A stretch of DNA of 64,000 bases, taken from the NCBI GenBank assembly GCA_010909165.1, contig MU008164.1:124001-188000 (forward strand), in the 5' to 3' direction. Under the pieces are notes generated by a model. It was not told the DNA's origin and did not search any database. It worked only from the letters and a program-made list of their open reading frames with translations. This document shows positions 11,226 to 23,500 of the stretch, in pieces. Each line of letters begins with the position of its first letter. Position 1 is the stretch's first letter. Both the position numbers and the translations under genes were made by a program. Source of the stretch: Anthoceros angustus (taxonomy: Eukaryota > Streptophyta > Anthocerotopsida > Anthocerotales > Anthocerotaceae).

Positions 11226-12345
11226 AACCGTGGGTCACTGCCTTGTACATCCTGCGTTGCTCCTCTTGAACCATATTAATGAATTGTCTCGACCCTGCTC
11301 TAACTATCGCGTGTGCGGGCAGCTACCGAGAGCCTTTGATTTTGCCCATAGCCCCTTGGGAGAAGCTGCGTGCAGCTGCAGCCAAGCGCGAGAATTTGCA
11401 GCTAGATTTGGGGGTTACGGTGATCACTTGGCTGTGGTTGCTGCCAGAACAGCTGGTAGGGTGCTCAGCAGCAGTTCTGTTCAGAGAATTTTGTTTGAGG
11501 TGGAACTACGGCTATATATGCTGTCTCGTATGCAGACGCAGCTTCAACGGGACCTTGCTCAAAAGGGGTTCAGGTATGTCACGTTTGCAGTTTGAATGCA
11601 GGGGATATCGATCCTGGATATCCATTGTGCGGGCTGTTATAGCCGCCGGCTTGTATCCAACGATTGGAACACTACTACCACCGGTGTCAGGAAATCAAAA
11701 ATCTCTGCTCTAAACGTCCTCATGCTGCTGCTGCTAGGGCAGTTGATTGGAACTCCAGCCATATATATGCATTTATATAACACTACAATGACCAGGTGCA
11801 GGTATTATCAGAGGTCGGGACCGGCAGAGACCTCGCAGAGGTGGTGCTGGCTAGTCTGTTTGGAATCCTGCACAGTTTTGACAAAATACATGGTGCGAAG
11901 ACATCGAAGCTCATGGCCTCTTGCTGTGTCAGCAAAGTACGCTGATCTGCGGCTTCTACCTCGCATTTTGCAGGTGGCTCGCGGGTACGACAGAGACAAG
12001 ATTGGTGGCCACGGATACGAGTTGACATAGGTTCCTTTATCCTTTTTCTTTGCGGATGTCAAGCCACTGTCGGAATGGGATTGACTCGCCGCCAAGACGA
12101 ACAGGACCTGCTCTCTCCTTGCTTTTCATTCCGGCGAACTCGGCCAATTCCAACGTACGGTCTCCAGATTTTGCAGACGCTCGATTCCTGCACGGCTTGG
12201 CTCTGCCTCCAGCTCTCCCGTCAGTTCCTATCGACAGTTCACGCTGGAATTAACGATGACTGTACCCGTGGCGTGTTCGCAAAGGCCTGTGCTGTATGCA
12301 TCATCGGGGCCAGCCCGCACCCGCAGACAGTTTCCCTATCTTGAT
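11226..12345. other. stretch with short open frames, no gene recognised
   Basis: Open frames of 121 and 144 codons lie on the plus strand (11230-11595, 11279-11713, 11596-12030). They overlap in different frames, show no motif and have no matching splice logic that could be followed. They may be gene relics or chance. Confidence 0.4.
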
Positions 12346-12348
12346 TCC

Positions 12349-12480
12349 CTATCCGAGCGTTTCCACAATCCAGTACATGTTTATCAAACTTCTGGCCAAG
12401 AACACATCAGCTTCCAGTCCTCGTCCTTCAATTTGAGCTTGAAAATGCCTCTTCTTCTCCAAAGCTTCAGAGTGTGAGCT
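12349..12480 (-). pseudogene. PPR repeat relic
   Basis: On the minus strand HFQAQIEGRGLEADVFLARS followed by LINMY matches the PPR segment KQLHAQIRDRGLEADVSVCSSLVGMYAKCG of the 57140-60259 gene. It covers a single repeat and then diverges. It is an isolated fragment of the same family. Confidence 0.7.
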
Positions 12481-12544
12481 GGGAAGCAGACTTCCGTGAT
12501 GTGGTTCTGAACCCAGACCAAGAACCCTCTTCAACCTCAGGGTT

Positions 12545-12860
12545 CAGCTACTGTTGCCTTATCGTGGATAGCTGGTGGGCGTGAAGAACTTTTGGAGTCC
12601 CAGCACACCGATACACATCCTAGGCCTTTACTGATGGCCCACGTTGTCAGTCCAGGGATTGTGTCCGATGAAGTGATATCACAATGGGATACACTCTCAA
12701 AGGCTCAATGGCACTTCTGATTTTCAGGCCCAATCAGTGGCAGCTAGGCAGCTTCTAGGAGCTCTGAAGGGACGTCAATCAGGAATCTCATTTTGGGGTT
12801 GCAGAATCGAAGCACCGGTCGCTGCTGCCTCCTCGGCCCGCAGCCTGCAAACCTCGTAGA
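12545..12860 (+). pseudogene. 5' part of RING-H2 E3 ligase exon 1
   Basis: The plus strand carries [25 protein letters not shown] and SPGIVSDE, matching the N-terminus of the intact gene at 32461. A frameshift near 12680 and a stop at about 12720 break it, and similarity fades by about 12860. It lies head to head with the minus-strand paralogue at 12919-14024 but covers a different part of exon 1, so it is the remnant of a separate duplicate. Confidence 0.75.
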
Positions 12861-12918
12861 GGAGGCACCCCGGCCCCGCACCATGCGGATTCGCTCCCCT
12901 GCTCCTCTTCCCCAAAAA

Positions 12919-14024
12919 TTACTCAAATGTACGCGTATACCATGACCGACCGGAAGCCCAGTTGATGCAAGGTAGGCAGCAACATACGGCCGCACAGAGG
13001 GCAAATGACATTGCATACAGAATCCAGTTGAAAGTCAAGAAAACGATACACAGCCTGTGTTGGCAAGGCAACGCACGTGTCACAGAAGACTTCCCATGCA
13101 CATGACACGCAAAAACAAGGCAGAAATGCAATGCACTCAAATCACTCTTAACTGCAGAAATAAACTTGTCCTACGCATCCAGCCTTATTCATCATACGTT
13201 TGATGAGAGATTCTCCTTCCGCATCCAACTAAGGAAGCAGCTTATTTCACACCTAGCTCCAATGCTTCACATGCATCCTTCGGCTGCCAAACCAAAGAGT
13301 ATGTACAAAGCCACGCACAACAATCCACAACGACATTGGATTTATGCAAGAACACATGGGGCCCATCCAGATCGCAGTGCACGGAGATGAACATTACCTG
13401 TACAGATTGGGAGCATTGCTGGATGATGATCCTCCGCCAAAAAACCAAACATTTCCCACCACAAACCAGATTAAAAAGAGACAATTAAGAGCTGTTGTGA
13501 ACCTTTCCATCACTATTTCAAACCTGCAAAAGATCCACAGCACGCTTCAATTGATGCTAAGAATCAGGAAAGATGAGCGACAGGCAATGTGACAAGAAGA
13601 TGCAATAGCTGTGAACGTACCCTGAACCTAAACTCACTGTGCCCTGATTATCGACAAGGTACATGTAGGACGCGGCGTCATTAGAGGGAGTGCAAATGTG
13701 AGCAGGAGGGGTGGCTGAAGAAGTTGGGAGAGCGTCCTGATCCCGAGGTCGTACGTGCAGATGCGTATATCGCCAGTACAGCAGAGGAAGAGTGGCAAGA
13801 CAGCCAGCAGCATAGCCAGTAATCCACACCCGTAGAGGTGCTTGTGGCTTCTCATCTCTGGAAAAAGAAAGGACTACAATGGAGGCAACAATGGAGATCA
13901 CTGTGATGCAGAGCTCAGAGCAGATCCATGGTCCAGAATCTGGAGGCCCCGTCCTCTGTCGTGCAGCGCCATATGCAGGGCCAGTGTCCAGGGACTTCAA
14001 AAGTTCTTCACGCCCACCAGCCAT
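12919..14024 (-). CDS. RING-less paralogue of the membrane RING-H2 E3 ligase (221 aa, three exons)
   Basis: Exons are 14024-13621, 13523-13398 and 13054-12919. All three keep the phases and GT-AG borders of the intact gene at 32461-34464 and join into 222 codons including the stop. The start is ATG at 14024 (MAGGREELL). Exon 1 has lost about 110 codons of the polar N-terminus but keeps two membrane spans ([20 protein letters not shown] and the [18 protein letters not shown] region). Exon 2 keeps [12 protein letters not shown]. Exon 3 keeps [17 protein letters not shown] and CCCLPCI, then diverges and stops after RTFE, before the acidic linker and the RING exon. It could make a membrane protein without ligase activity, or be a pseudogene that happens to stay open. 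Confidence 0.55.
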
Positions 14025-14560
14025 GGACAATAAGGTAGCAGCAGGTGAGATAATCCGCACCAGTCTCAATCCAGCACGTTTTGTGTGCCTGCTCACCAAC
14101 TTCAGGTCAGGCACCCTCCTGAGAGTGTCTCAACTGTAGTGACATAGGGTAACAAGCTGATGCTGCTGCCTGGCTGGTTGCATGCACAACCACAATCCTT
14201 TCCGGCCTTATTCCGGATTATCTTTGGAAGCCGTCCCTGAATTGCAAAACCCCGCATTCCAGCACCGGCAACACATTCGTGGCACTCCGGAAACCCCAAT
14301 CCACACCACATTCACTTCCTCTCTAATGCGCAGCGCACAAAATTGCTCATCCCGAGCAATCTCACCTCCAAGAGCGATGCAAACCGGTACCGCAGAAATG
14401 AGCCAATTCTGGAGCCACCGGTGCTCCAATTCTGCAAATCCAGCAAATCCTGTACGGAACGAGTGCGGGTGCAAGCCGGAGATAGATGTGCTTCAGTGCG
14501 AGACGTGGTGAAGGAGATCCCGGTGGAGATGCAGGCGGATGCAGGCAGAAGCGGTGATGC
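14025..14560 (-). promoter_or_regulatory. conserved leader region of the E3 ligase family, minus-strand copy
   Basis: Reading the minus strand, 14560-14190 matches 30940-31290 (GGGATCTCCTTCACCAC, GGATTTGCAGAATTGGAGCA-like, GGTGTGGATTGGGGTTT). 14185-14025 matches 32255-32460 (CAGGCAGCAACATCAGCTTG-like, CTGAAGTTGGTGAGCAGGCA). The blocks adjoin here but lie about 960 bp apart upstream of the intact gene. The latter has a GTGAGT donor at 31195, which suggests a 5' UTR intron. They are probably 5' leader exons and promoter. Confidence 0.6.
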
Positions 14561-15271
14561 CAGGGGAGTTCCGTCAGGATGTAGGGCGGTGGATCTCTCG
14601 GCTGCAGGAGGAGCAAGGAGTGGGATCTCTATTTTCTTTATGGGGCAGTTGGGGACGCATTTCGCCGGGCTCGGGCAGGGGCCAACAACTGTGCGGGCCT
14701 CTGCCCGAATCTGTGGTGCCCAATTCTGGCATGGAGCACAGGCCCTGGACAGTGCCCGCTGTAGCTTCGCAGTATCCCTGTGTTTTCCCCTGATCTAACC
14801 AAGAAGTGGTTGGATGAAGGCTGGGCGCAGGGATTGCTGCAGGAGACTCGTCGAGCTTGACGACCTTGAACTGCCTGCACCGTGGGCGGAACGCGTGACG
14901 ACGCAACTGAGATGGTGTCTGTGACAACCCTCATTTCCAAGCCTCGGAAACGTCTCGATCATATGAGAGGTCCTATGTACATTCGGTCCTCTGGTGAGAA
15001 TGAAAGCAGGAATAAAACTACGACAATACAAAAAGAAAAATGAGCCGCAGCACATGTGTAGTTGTAGAGTGCAGACATATATACATGCACAGACACAAGC
15101 CGGTTTCTAACTCTTAAGCTTCCTCGCCCACTTCGTCCTTAGGGTATTCCAAATGGAGAGCCTCACACCAATCCAGATATCAGGTTCGGAGTCCCATAGC
15201 CAGCTTGTTTCGTTGAATCTCCAGGGTTCCTAGTGGCCAGTGGAGTAGGTTTCAGGAGTCTCTGCAGGTGC
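14561..15271. other. intergenic stretch, no recognised gene
   Basis: Only overlapping short frames are present. The part next to 15271 is probably the 3' flank of the minus-strand esterase-like gene. Confidence 0.5.
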
Positions 15272-16942
15272 CTATGGTTCCGCAGGCAGAGGCTGCAGAG
15301 CAACAGTCTTGTCCATAAACAGCATAGCATCGTATCTGTTGGCCAAGGATGTTGGCACATAATTCATTATCCAGTCCTGACCAGGTTTATACACCACTGC
15401 TATGGCTCTATGGCCTCGCATCGCCGCCAAACATCCTTCCTGGTGCTTGGGCTCGAACAAGAAGGCCACATGCTCTGCCTCCATTTTCAGAGCCACCTCA
15501 TGGAAGTCTGCTTCCCAGCACACACCCGTACTCGGAGGCACCTGCAAGATCTCCCCGGGACCATCCCAGGTCTGCGACGCAAACACGGTGCCCCGGAAAG
15601 TGCTGAACCCTACCAGCTTCACAGCCTCCACTCCGAGCTCCTCCCTGGCCAATCCCCCTAGATTGACATACCCGTCACGACCCATGGTGGTTGCCCTATA
15701 GTCCCCGACATGCGTGTTGTGCGCCCAGACAATCCCCTTCGACTGCGGCCCGTAGTGATCCAGCAGATCCCTGAGCGTCTCCATCATATGGCGGTCGCGA
15801 ACGTTCCAATACTTGCCCCCCAGTCTCTGAATCATGCAACGGTAATAGCTTTCCGCGCTCTTCACAATGCGAGCATTTTGTAGTGCGTCCAAGAAGGCAG
15901 TAGGCTCGATGCTGTTGAGCCGCTTGTGCAACAACTCCTGAAACGTGTCCTCCACTCCCTCATCGCAGCCCTGTGGATGCAAGCGTAGCGACCTGGCGTA
16001 GTCCCACTCGTTCTTCAGATAAGGATCGAAACACTCGTACCTAAGCTTCGCCTTCCTGGCTAGGGCTGGATCAATCCGCTCCATCTCCGTCACTGCATCC
16101 TTGATCGACTCCGACAGGGAGAAAATATCCAAGCCGTGAAATCCAACCCGCTTCTCAGGACTGTCTACCTCGGTATTCCGTATCCACATCCATGTCACCA
16201 GCTTCTGTAACTCCGTATTGCAATACATCCATGTCGGCCACCTCCTGCATTTGTCCAACAGCCGCTTTCAAGATTAACCTCCCAGAGACATCCTGTGCGC
16301 GTCTCGTTCATCTCATCAAATTCAGCGACTCCAAATCCACAGATCTACAAGGAAACAAAACTCGCAAAAGACACAAACATACTTGAAAGAACGAAGGACA
16401 TCGCCGACTCTGCTATTGTTACAGAGGTCGGGATCTTGATCCAGCTGCTGCTTGATGAAGCGGTTTACGCGTTGCGACGGAGGCCAATCCCCTTCAATAG
16501 CGATGAAGTTGAATCCGTGCTTCTCCATAAGTTCCTGTGAGATCAAACGACGCCACTCGTAGAATTCATGCGTGCCATGAGACGCCTCTCCCAGCATCAC
16601 CACTTTGGCGCTCTTCAACTGATTGACCAAGTCGCTGAGGTCTGCCACCGATTTGAACGATTTAGCCACGCCGCACAATGCCTTCACAAAGTTGGAGTCC
16701 TCTTGGGCTTCGCTCACAACAGCAACCGGAATCTTCTGGTGCTTTCCTCCAAGCCTAAGATGAGTGGGATGTCGGATCCGCTGCCGCCAGGAACAATCGA
16801 AATTCAGCATGCAGACTGCAGCTGGCTTTCTCACATAAGATGGAGTACCTGCATAGCACCGAGGCAAGTCACTCCGCTCTGGCCCCCTCTTTTGCAAGGA
16901 CAGCGATATGCAGGACGACGACATTTCGACTGCACCCGCCAT
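15272..16942 (-). CDS. erythromycin-esterase-like hydrolase (two exons, 510 aa)
   Basis: Exon 1 is 16942-16383 and exon 2 is 16244-15272, joined over a GTATGT...GCAG intron. The split codon gives SFKRWPTWMYCNTE, as expected for the family. The start is ATG at 16942; a leader of about 80 residues rich in Ser, Arg and Ala may be a plastid transit peptide (inference). Family motifs are VVMLGEASHGTHEFYEWR, NFIAIEGDWP, YYRCMI..LGG..WNVRDRHM and IVWAHNTHVGDYRAT. They supply the Glu and His residues thought to be catalytic in bacterial EreA/EreB. Plant members exist, but their substrate is unknown to me; esterase or lactonase chemistry is inferred only from the family. The length fits the family plus a leader. 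The frame is intact throughout. Confidence 0.9.
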
Positions 16943-16984
16943 CAAGAATCACAACCAACAAACTCTGATGCATCTTGCTTATGC

Positions 16985-18220
16985 ACGCTCCTATACATAT
17001 AATAGGATTACCTTGTTAAACTAGTTTTATTTATATCGGATCATAAATAAAGGATCTATTTTTCATATACATATTTTTAAATATTATTGAAATTTTATAT
17101 CATTGTAAGAACATATTATTTAGTTAGATAGGTATATTAACAACAAAATATAGACCACAAAAGAGAACAATAGCCAATATGGGACCTGCAATCATAAAGA
17201 AACATCCTGGGGGCTAGTCCCCCTGGCATGGTGCCCTTCGTTGGTTTTTCCCTTTTGTTTTTGGGGTGGATGGGTTTCTCCATCTCTTTTTTATAATAAA
17301 GTCTTCTTTCCGTCTTTAAGAAACATCTTATAATGAAGTTTAGAAATTGTATTGCTGAAACTTGATGTGCTATATTGATGAAAGCCATGAAGCAAGGGAA
17401 ATATGGTCTTTTGTAAACTACATTGTGAACTAGGTATTTTACCTAGTCTTTAGATTTTGATTAACTTTGGTAGTCTCATGCATAATAAGTCGTTTAACAG
17501 AGTCTAGCATGCCAACCCTAGAACGATATAAAATATTTGCAATCAAATTGTGAGTGGTTCTAGCCTTGGATATTGCCTCTCTTCTCAATCTCATCCTGTG
17601 CCATGGCCTGGCTGTGAGGACGATCCATGGATTGCAACTCATGATGCCATTAGAGGCTCACCTCGTGAGAAAAAATATACTAATAATAATAATAATAATA
17701 ATATTCATTAAAAAGACAGGGCAGGACCCGTGCACACGTCCGATCATCTCCCTTACATATATTGCATGGAGAATGGATTACAAATAGATGATTGGATAGT
17801 GTCATGCCGTGTGATACTAATCTCTGTGCACTTGGGTGTAGTGTTTGATTAGCATTAATTAGTCTAATTACTTATCTTTAAGTAAGTAATTAATGTTAAT
17901 TAATCTAAGGTGCTTATGTTAATTAAGCATTGATTAGTGTTAATTAAACATGGTTAGCAATAGCTAAGTGCATAAGCTCAAATATGCTTTAGCATATTGC
18001 ATATTATAGTGTATTCTTAGGATATTTGGCATATGCCAATAGGATATCTTAGGAATATGCGATGCAGGCTAGTATATATAGACCCTTCCATGAGGACAAG
18101 CTCGGATCATGCTTGTCTCTCTCTAATGCAAGGGTGTTGTGAGGAGGCCAAAGCTATGACTCCGAGAGCGATGTGTGAGAGCGATATGCCTCCGAGAGCG
18201 ATGTGCCTCGGAGATTTGTT
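16985..18220. other. AT-rich gene-poor stretch with possible retroelement ends
   Basis: A TAA trinucleotide run lies at about 17680-17705. At about 17270-17315 a segment with CCATCTCTTTTTTATAATAA recurs at about 24110-24155 and may be the 3' tail of a retroelement. From about 17800 to 18120 TTAATTAA-rich sequence is followed by TAGTATATATAGACCC, a promoter-like TATA element as in LTRs; no second LTR was found. No genes were recognised. Confidence 0.5.
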
Positions 18221-18223
18221 GGA

Positions 18224-18530
18224 GATTTGAATGATTTAGCTACGCGGCACAATTCCTTCACAAAGTTGGAGAGAGATTGGATCCTGTTGGCGGGCACAGT
18301 TCCTTCACAAAGTTGGAGACATACTGGATCCTGTTGGCGGGCACAGCTCCTTCACAAAGTTGGAGACATACTGGATTCTATGGGTAGGGACAATTCCTTC
18401 ACAAACTTGGAGAGAGACGAGATCGGCCCACACGCAATATGGAACACAAACTAGATTTTGTGGGTAGGGACAGTTCCTTCACAAACTTGGAGAGAGACGG
18501 GATCGTGTGGGCAGGCAATATGGAACAACT
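18224..18530. repeat. 47-bp minisatellite seeded by an esterase gene fragment
   Basis: CCTTCACAAA(G/C)TTGGAGA recurs at about 18255, 18302, 18349, 18396 and 18476. The spacing is 47 bp three times and then 80 bp. The first unit lies in a segment (18224-18272) nearly identical to exon 1 of the esterase-like gene at about 16649-16697, in the same plus-strand orientation. Only the first unit keeps the upstream match GATTTGAATGATTTAGC, so the array probably grew from this captured piece. Confidence 0.8.
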
Positions 18531-18689
18531 TGGTGAGGAAGTGGAATTTGGTAGGGAATAAGAAGGATGTGGGAAATTCTATCTCCCTTTGAGTTTCATC
18601 ATACCACTATCTTTCTTCTCATATTCATTTGGTTTAGAGTTACAAGTTTCGTACACAAAAGAAATTGAAATTACCAACTTTGTTGATTC

Positions 18690-18840
18690 TCTTTGACTTA
18701 ATCCTTTTATAGTTGATTTGATTTTGACTTGATCCTTTTATCATTGATTTGCTTTTTACTTAATCCTTTTATCATTGATTTAATTTTCACTTAATCCTTT
18801 TATCATTGATTTATTTTTTTCTTAATCCTTTTGTGATAAG
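18690..18840. repeat. 31-bp AT-rich minisatellite
   Basis: About five imperfect units of CTTAATCCTTTTATCATTGA plus a T-rich spacer repeat with a period near 31 bp. No coding role is seen. Confidence 0.85.
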
Positions 18841-19296
18841 ATTCAAAAATAACTGGATGATCATTGGCCAACAACATTAATTTTTTTGTTTTTAATAGGA
18901 TTTTTGTCTAGTCTTTTTAAGCGAGTTTAGACTAAGAATACAAGACATATCCATCAAAGATTTTTTTACAAAATGATAATCTTTTTGTGATAAGATTTTG
19001 TATTTTAAAATACCCATAAGTTTTTTGAGGTTCGAAATGAGTTTTTACTTTCATACAAGCTATGTTTTCTCCACTTCTCTGTGCCAACTAAAATGTTGGA
19101 CACAAAAAGAAGGGAACACAAAAATAATTCCTAAGCCACTACTAGTTATCAACCCAATCTCCTACTGAAAAGCCATTTTGTTATCACACTTGGATCCGTA
19201 AGATGAGCCATTATAAGTCTTATGGTATCTAGAGCCAATTGTTCTTGCTCAGTCCATTGGGTCCTGTCTTCTTTCAAATGTAATCGTGATTCTAGG

Positions 19297-19425
19297 GTTT
19301 TGTAGAATTCTTATGTATGCTGTTTTGTAGAATTCTTGTGTATGCTGTTTTGTAGAATTCTTGTGTATGATGTTTTGTAGAATTCTTGTGTATGCTGTTT
19401 TGTAGAATTCTTATGTATGTTGTTT
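19297..19425. repeat. 25-bp minisatellite inside array unit 1
   Basis: TTTTGTAGAATTCTTGTGTA followed by TGCTG is repeated five times. Units 2-4 of the large array carry only a single version (GTGTAAAATTCTTGTGTATG), so this expansion happened in unit 1 alone. Each unit contains an EcoRI-type GAATTC. Confidence 0.9.
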
Positions 19426-20397
19426 CTTGATACTTGTATACTTCGGAGAAAGTTTGAGCAAACGGCCAAGGCTTTTATGATCAGGTCTTGGATTAGAAAC
19501 AATAAGATGCACCCACTTTTCCCAATGATGGTACCTAGTCTCATTGTCATGTATCTGCACTCTTTCCATATTCGCTATTCAACTTGCTAGTGCTTGAATT
19601 GAGTTCTCAAAAAATAGTTGTTAAGAACTTCTTTACAATAGAACATGCAGACATCGTTAAGAACTTCCTTACAATGGAACATATAGACATCGTAGTCTCA
19701 GAGGCTCTTATATCGTGAAGTTCAACAATCCTAAATAGGAACCTACTATCCTCGGAACCTCCATCTTAGAATAGTATAATGTATATGTGTGAATACCACA
19801 TATATATACAATACTATAATATGCAAATATCTATGCAATATGCAAAAGTAATTCCATATGGTATGCAAAAGGTCAAGTATGGATGAGTAATTCTAGGCAG
19901 GCATAAAACATAAAGAAAATCTTCGATGGTATGCAAAAGATTTGTTTTGAATCTTCTACAACTATTTCCCTTCGATTCTTTAGCAATACTTCTAATAATT
20001 CTCAAATACGCGTGCAACATATATAAACCTTAGTTGCTATGAATTTGGATTATTTGAACAGAAACTGGACATATAAAGTACACAAATCATACAAACAAAA
20101 AGGTGAAGACATATAAATTTTGGAGATATAATTATTTTATAATATAATAATTATAATCCATCGGACTTAAATATCAGGGTTCCCATGACCGATGGTACAT
20201 GCGTGAGAAAGAGAAGAGGATTTTTTTTTATAGATGGCTAATGATGGATGACTATCATAATTTTTATCTTTAACTGTGGCCCCGATGACAGATGTTCAAG
20301 AAAGTGAAGAGGAATTATGTTTTTTTAAGTTGATTAATAATGGATAATTATGTTCATCATAATTATCTATCTATCACCATCAGGCAAAGGAAAATAT

Positions 20398-20555
20398 GAT
20401 GCCCTCCAAGGATGCTTTTAACCACCCTTAGATAAGAAACCACAGTGCCCTCTAAGCATGCTATCAACCTGTCCTTAGATAAGAAACCACCCCTCTAAGC
20501 ATGCTATTAACCACCCTTAGATAAGAAACCACCATACCTCTAAGGGTGCTAGTTT
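20398..20555. repeat. nested 56-bp tandem repeat within the array (also 22005-22165, 23125-23285)
   Basis: Three to four units of CCTTAGATAAGAAACCAC followed by a GTGCCCTCTAAGCATGCTAT block recur with a period of about 54-57 bp. The same nested array sits at 22005-22165 and 23125-23285 in units 2 and 3. In unit 1 one GTGCC segment has been deleted. Confidence 0.88.
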
Positions 20556-23500
20556 TGTAGATGCTTATAATGTATTTGTATAACTCATCACAATAGAAGA
20601 TTAATACTAAAATAAAAGTTATTACACAATTAAAAGACATGTATAGTTGTTAATTGCTCAAATATCTCTTTGAGCATCTCCATTAATCACTCCCAAGCTT
20701 TTTTATGATAGTAAAATTCGTGAAAGATCGGCTCACACAATACTAGAAATACTAGTGTCCAATGGGTTCCAAACCATAATGTCTCCTAAGATGACTGGTA
20801 ATTGAAAGCAAAACACTTATATGTAGTGCTTAGCAACATTTTTAAGTATCCATACAAATGAATTATACTAAGCCACATATAAGCAACCTTATCTCATTGT
20901 TATCACCCTGATTCATAAGATGAGCCATTATAAGTCTTGTTCTTACAAGAGCCACTTCTTCTTTCTTAGTCCATTGGGTCCCGTCTTCTTTCAAATGTAG
21001 TTTGACTCTAGGCTTGTGTAAAATTCTTGTGTATGTTGTTTCTTGATATTGAAAGTATGCTTGAGAAAGTTTGAGCAAACGGCCAAGGCTTTTATGATCG
21101 GTCTTGGATTAGAAACAATAAGATGCACCCACTTTTCCCAATGATGGTACCTAGTCTCATTGTCATGTATCCGCACTCTTTCCATATTCGCTATTCAACT
21201 TGCTAGTGCTTGAATTGAGTTCTCAAAAATAGTTGTTAAGAACTTCTTTACAATAGAACATGCGAACATCGTTAAGAACTTCCTTACAATGGAACATATA
21301 GACATCGTAGTCTCGAGGCTCTTATATCGTGAAGTTCAACAATCCTAAATAGAACCTACTATCCTGAACCTCCATCTTAGAATAGTATAATGTATATGTG
21401 TGAATACCACATATATATACAATACTATAATATGCAAATATCTATGCAATATGCAAAAGTAATTCCATATGGTATGCAAAAGGTCAAGTATGGATGAGTA
21501 ATTCTAGACAGAACGCAAAACATAAAGAAAATCTTACTGATGGTATGCAAAAGATTTGTTTTGAATCTTCTACAACTATTTCCCTTCGATTCTTTAGCAA
21601 TACTTCTAATAATTCTCAAATACGCGTGCAACATATATAAACCTTAGTTGCTATGAATTTGGATTATTTGAACAGAAACTGGACATATAAAGTACACAAA
21701 TCATACAAACAAAAAGGTGAAGACATATAAATTTTGGAGATATAATTATTTTATAATATAATAATTATAATCCATCGGACTTAAATATCGTGGTTCCCAT
21801 GACCTGGCGTGAGAAAGAGAAGAGGATTTTTTTATAGATGGCTAATGATGGATGACTATCATAATTTTTATCTTTAATCGTGGCCCCGATGACGGATGTT
21901 CAAGAAAGTGAAGAGGAATTATGTTTTTAAGTTGATTAATAATGGATAATTATGTTCATCATAATTATCTATCTATCACCATCAGGCAAAGGAAAATATG
22001 ATGCCCTCCAAGGATGCTTTTAACCACCCTTAGATAAGAAACCACAGTGCCCTCTAAGCATGCTATCAACCTGTCCTTAGATAAGAAACCACCGTGCCCT
22101 CTAAGCATGCTATTAACCACCCTTAGATAAGAAACCACCATACCCTCTAAGGGTGCTAGTTTTTGTAGATGCTTATAAATGTATTTGTATAACTCATCAC
22201 AATAGAAGATTAATACTAAAATAAAAGTTATTACACAATTAAAAGACATGTATAGTTGTTAATTGCTCAAATATCTCTTTGAGCATCTCCATTAATCACT
22301 CCCAAGCTTTTTTATGATAGTAAAATTCGTGAAAGATCGGCTCACACAATACTAGAAATACTAGTGTCCAATGGGTTCCAAACCATAATGTCTCCTAAGA
22401 TGACTGGTAATTGAAAGCAAAACACTTATATGTAGTGCTTAGCAACATTTTTAAGTATCCATACAAATGAATTATACTAAGCCACATATAAGCAACCTTA
22501 TCTCATTGTTATCACCCTCGGATTCATAAGATGAGCCATTATAAGTCTTGTTCTTACAAGAGCCACTTCTTCTTTCTTAGTCCATTGGGTCCCGTCTTCT
22601 TTCAAATGTAGTTTGACTCTAGGCTTGTGTAAAATTCTTGTGTATGTTGTTTCTTGATATTGAAAGTATGCTTCCGAGAAAGTTTGAGCAAATGGCGAAG
22701 TGTTTGTGATCAGGTCTTGGATTCTCAAATCGCTGCATGCAACATATATAAACCTTAGTTGCTATGAATTTGGATTATTTGAACAGAAACTGGACATATA
22801 AAGTACACAAATCATACAAACAAAAAGGTGAAGACATATAAATTTTGGAGATATAATTATTTTATAATATAATAATTATAATCCATCGGACTTAAATATC
22901 AGGGTTCCCATGACCGATGGTACATGCGTGAGAAAGAGAAGAGGATTTTTTTTTATAGATGGCTAATGATGGATGACTATCATAATTTTTATCTTTAATC
23001 GTGGCCCCGATGATGTATGTTCAAGAAAGTGAAGAGGAATTATGTTTTTAAGTTGATTAATAATGGATAATTATGTTCATCATAATTATCTATCTATCAC
23101 CATCAGGCAAAGGAAAATATGATGCCCTCCAAGGATGCTTTTAACCACCCTTAGATAAGAAACCACAGTGCCCTCTAAGCATGCTATCAACCTGTCCTTA
23201 GATAAGAAACCACCGTGCCCTCTAAGCATGCTATTAACCACCCTTAGATAAGAAACCACCATACCCTCTAAGGGTGCTAGTTTTTGTAGATGCTTATAAA
23301 TGTATTTGTATAACTCATCACAATAGAAGATTAATACTAAAATAAAAGTTATTACACAATTAAAAGACATGTATAGTTGTTAATTGCTCAAATATCTCTT
23401 TGAGCATCTCCATTAATCACTCCCAAGCTTTTTTATGATAGTAAAATTCCCGTAAAGATCGGCTCACACAATACTAGAAATACTAGTGTCCAATGGGTTC

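Noticed and set aside
21965-23370. Identical 94-codon minus-strand frames at 22249-21965 and 23370-23086
   Set aside because: Identity reflects duplication of the 1.6-kb array unit. The unit 1 copy is broken and there is no protein motif.
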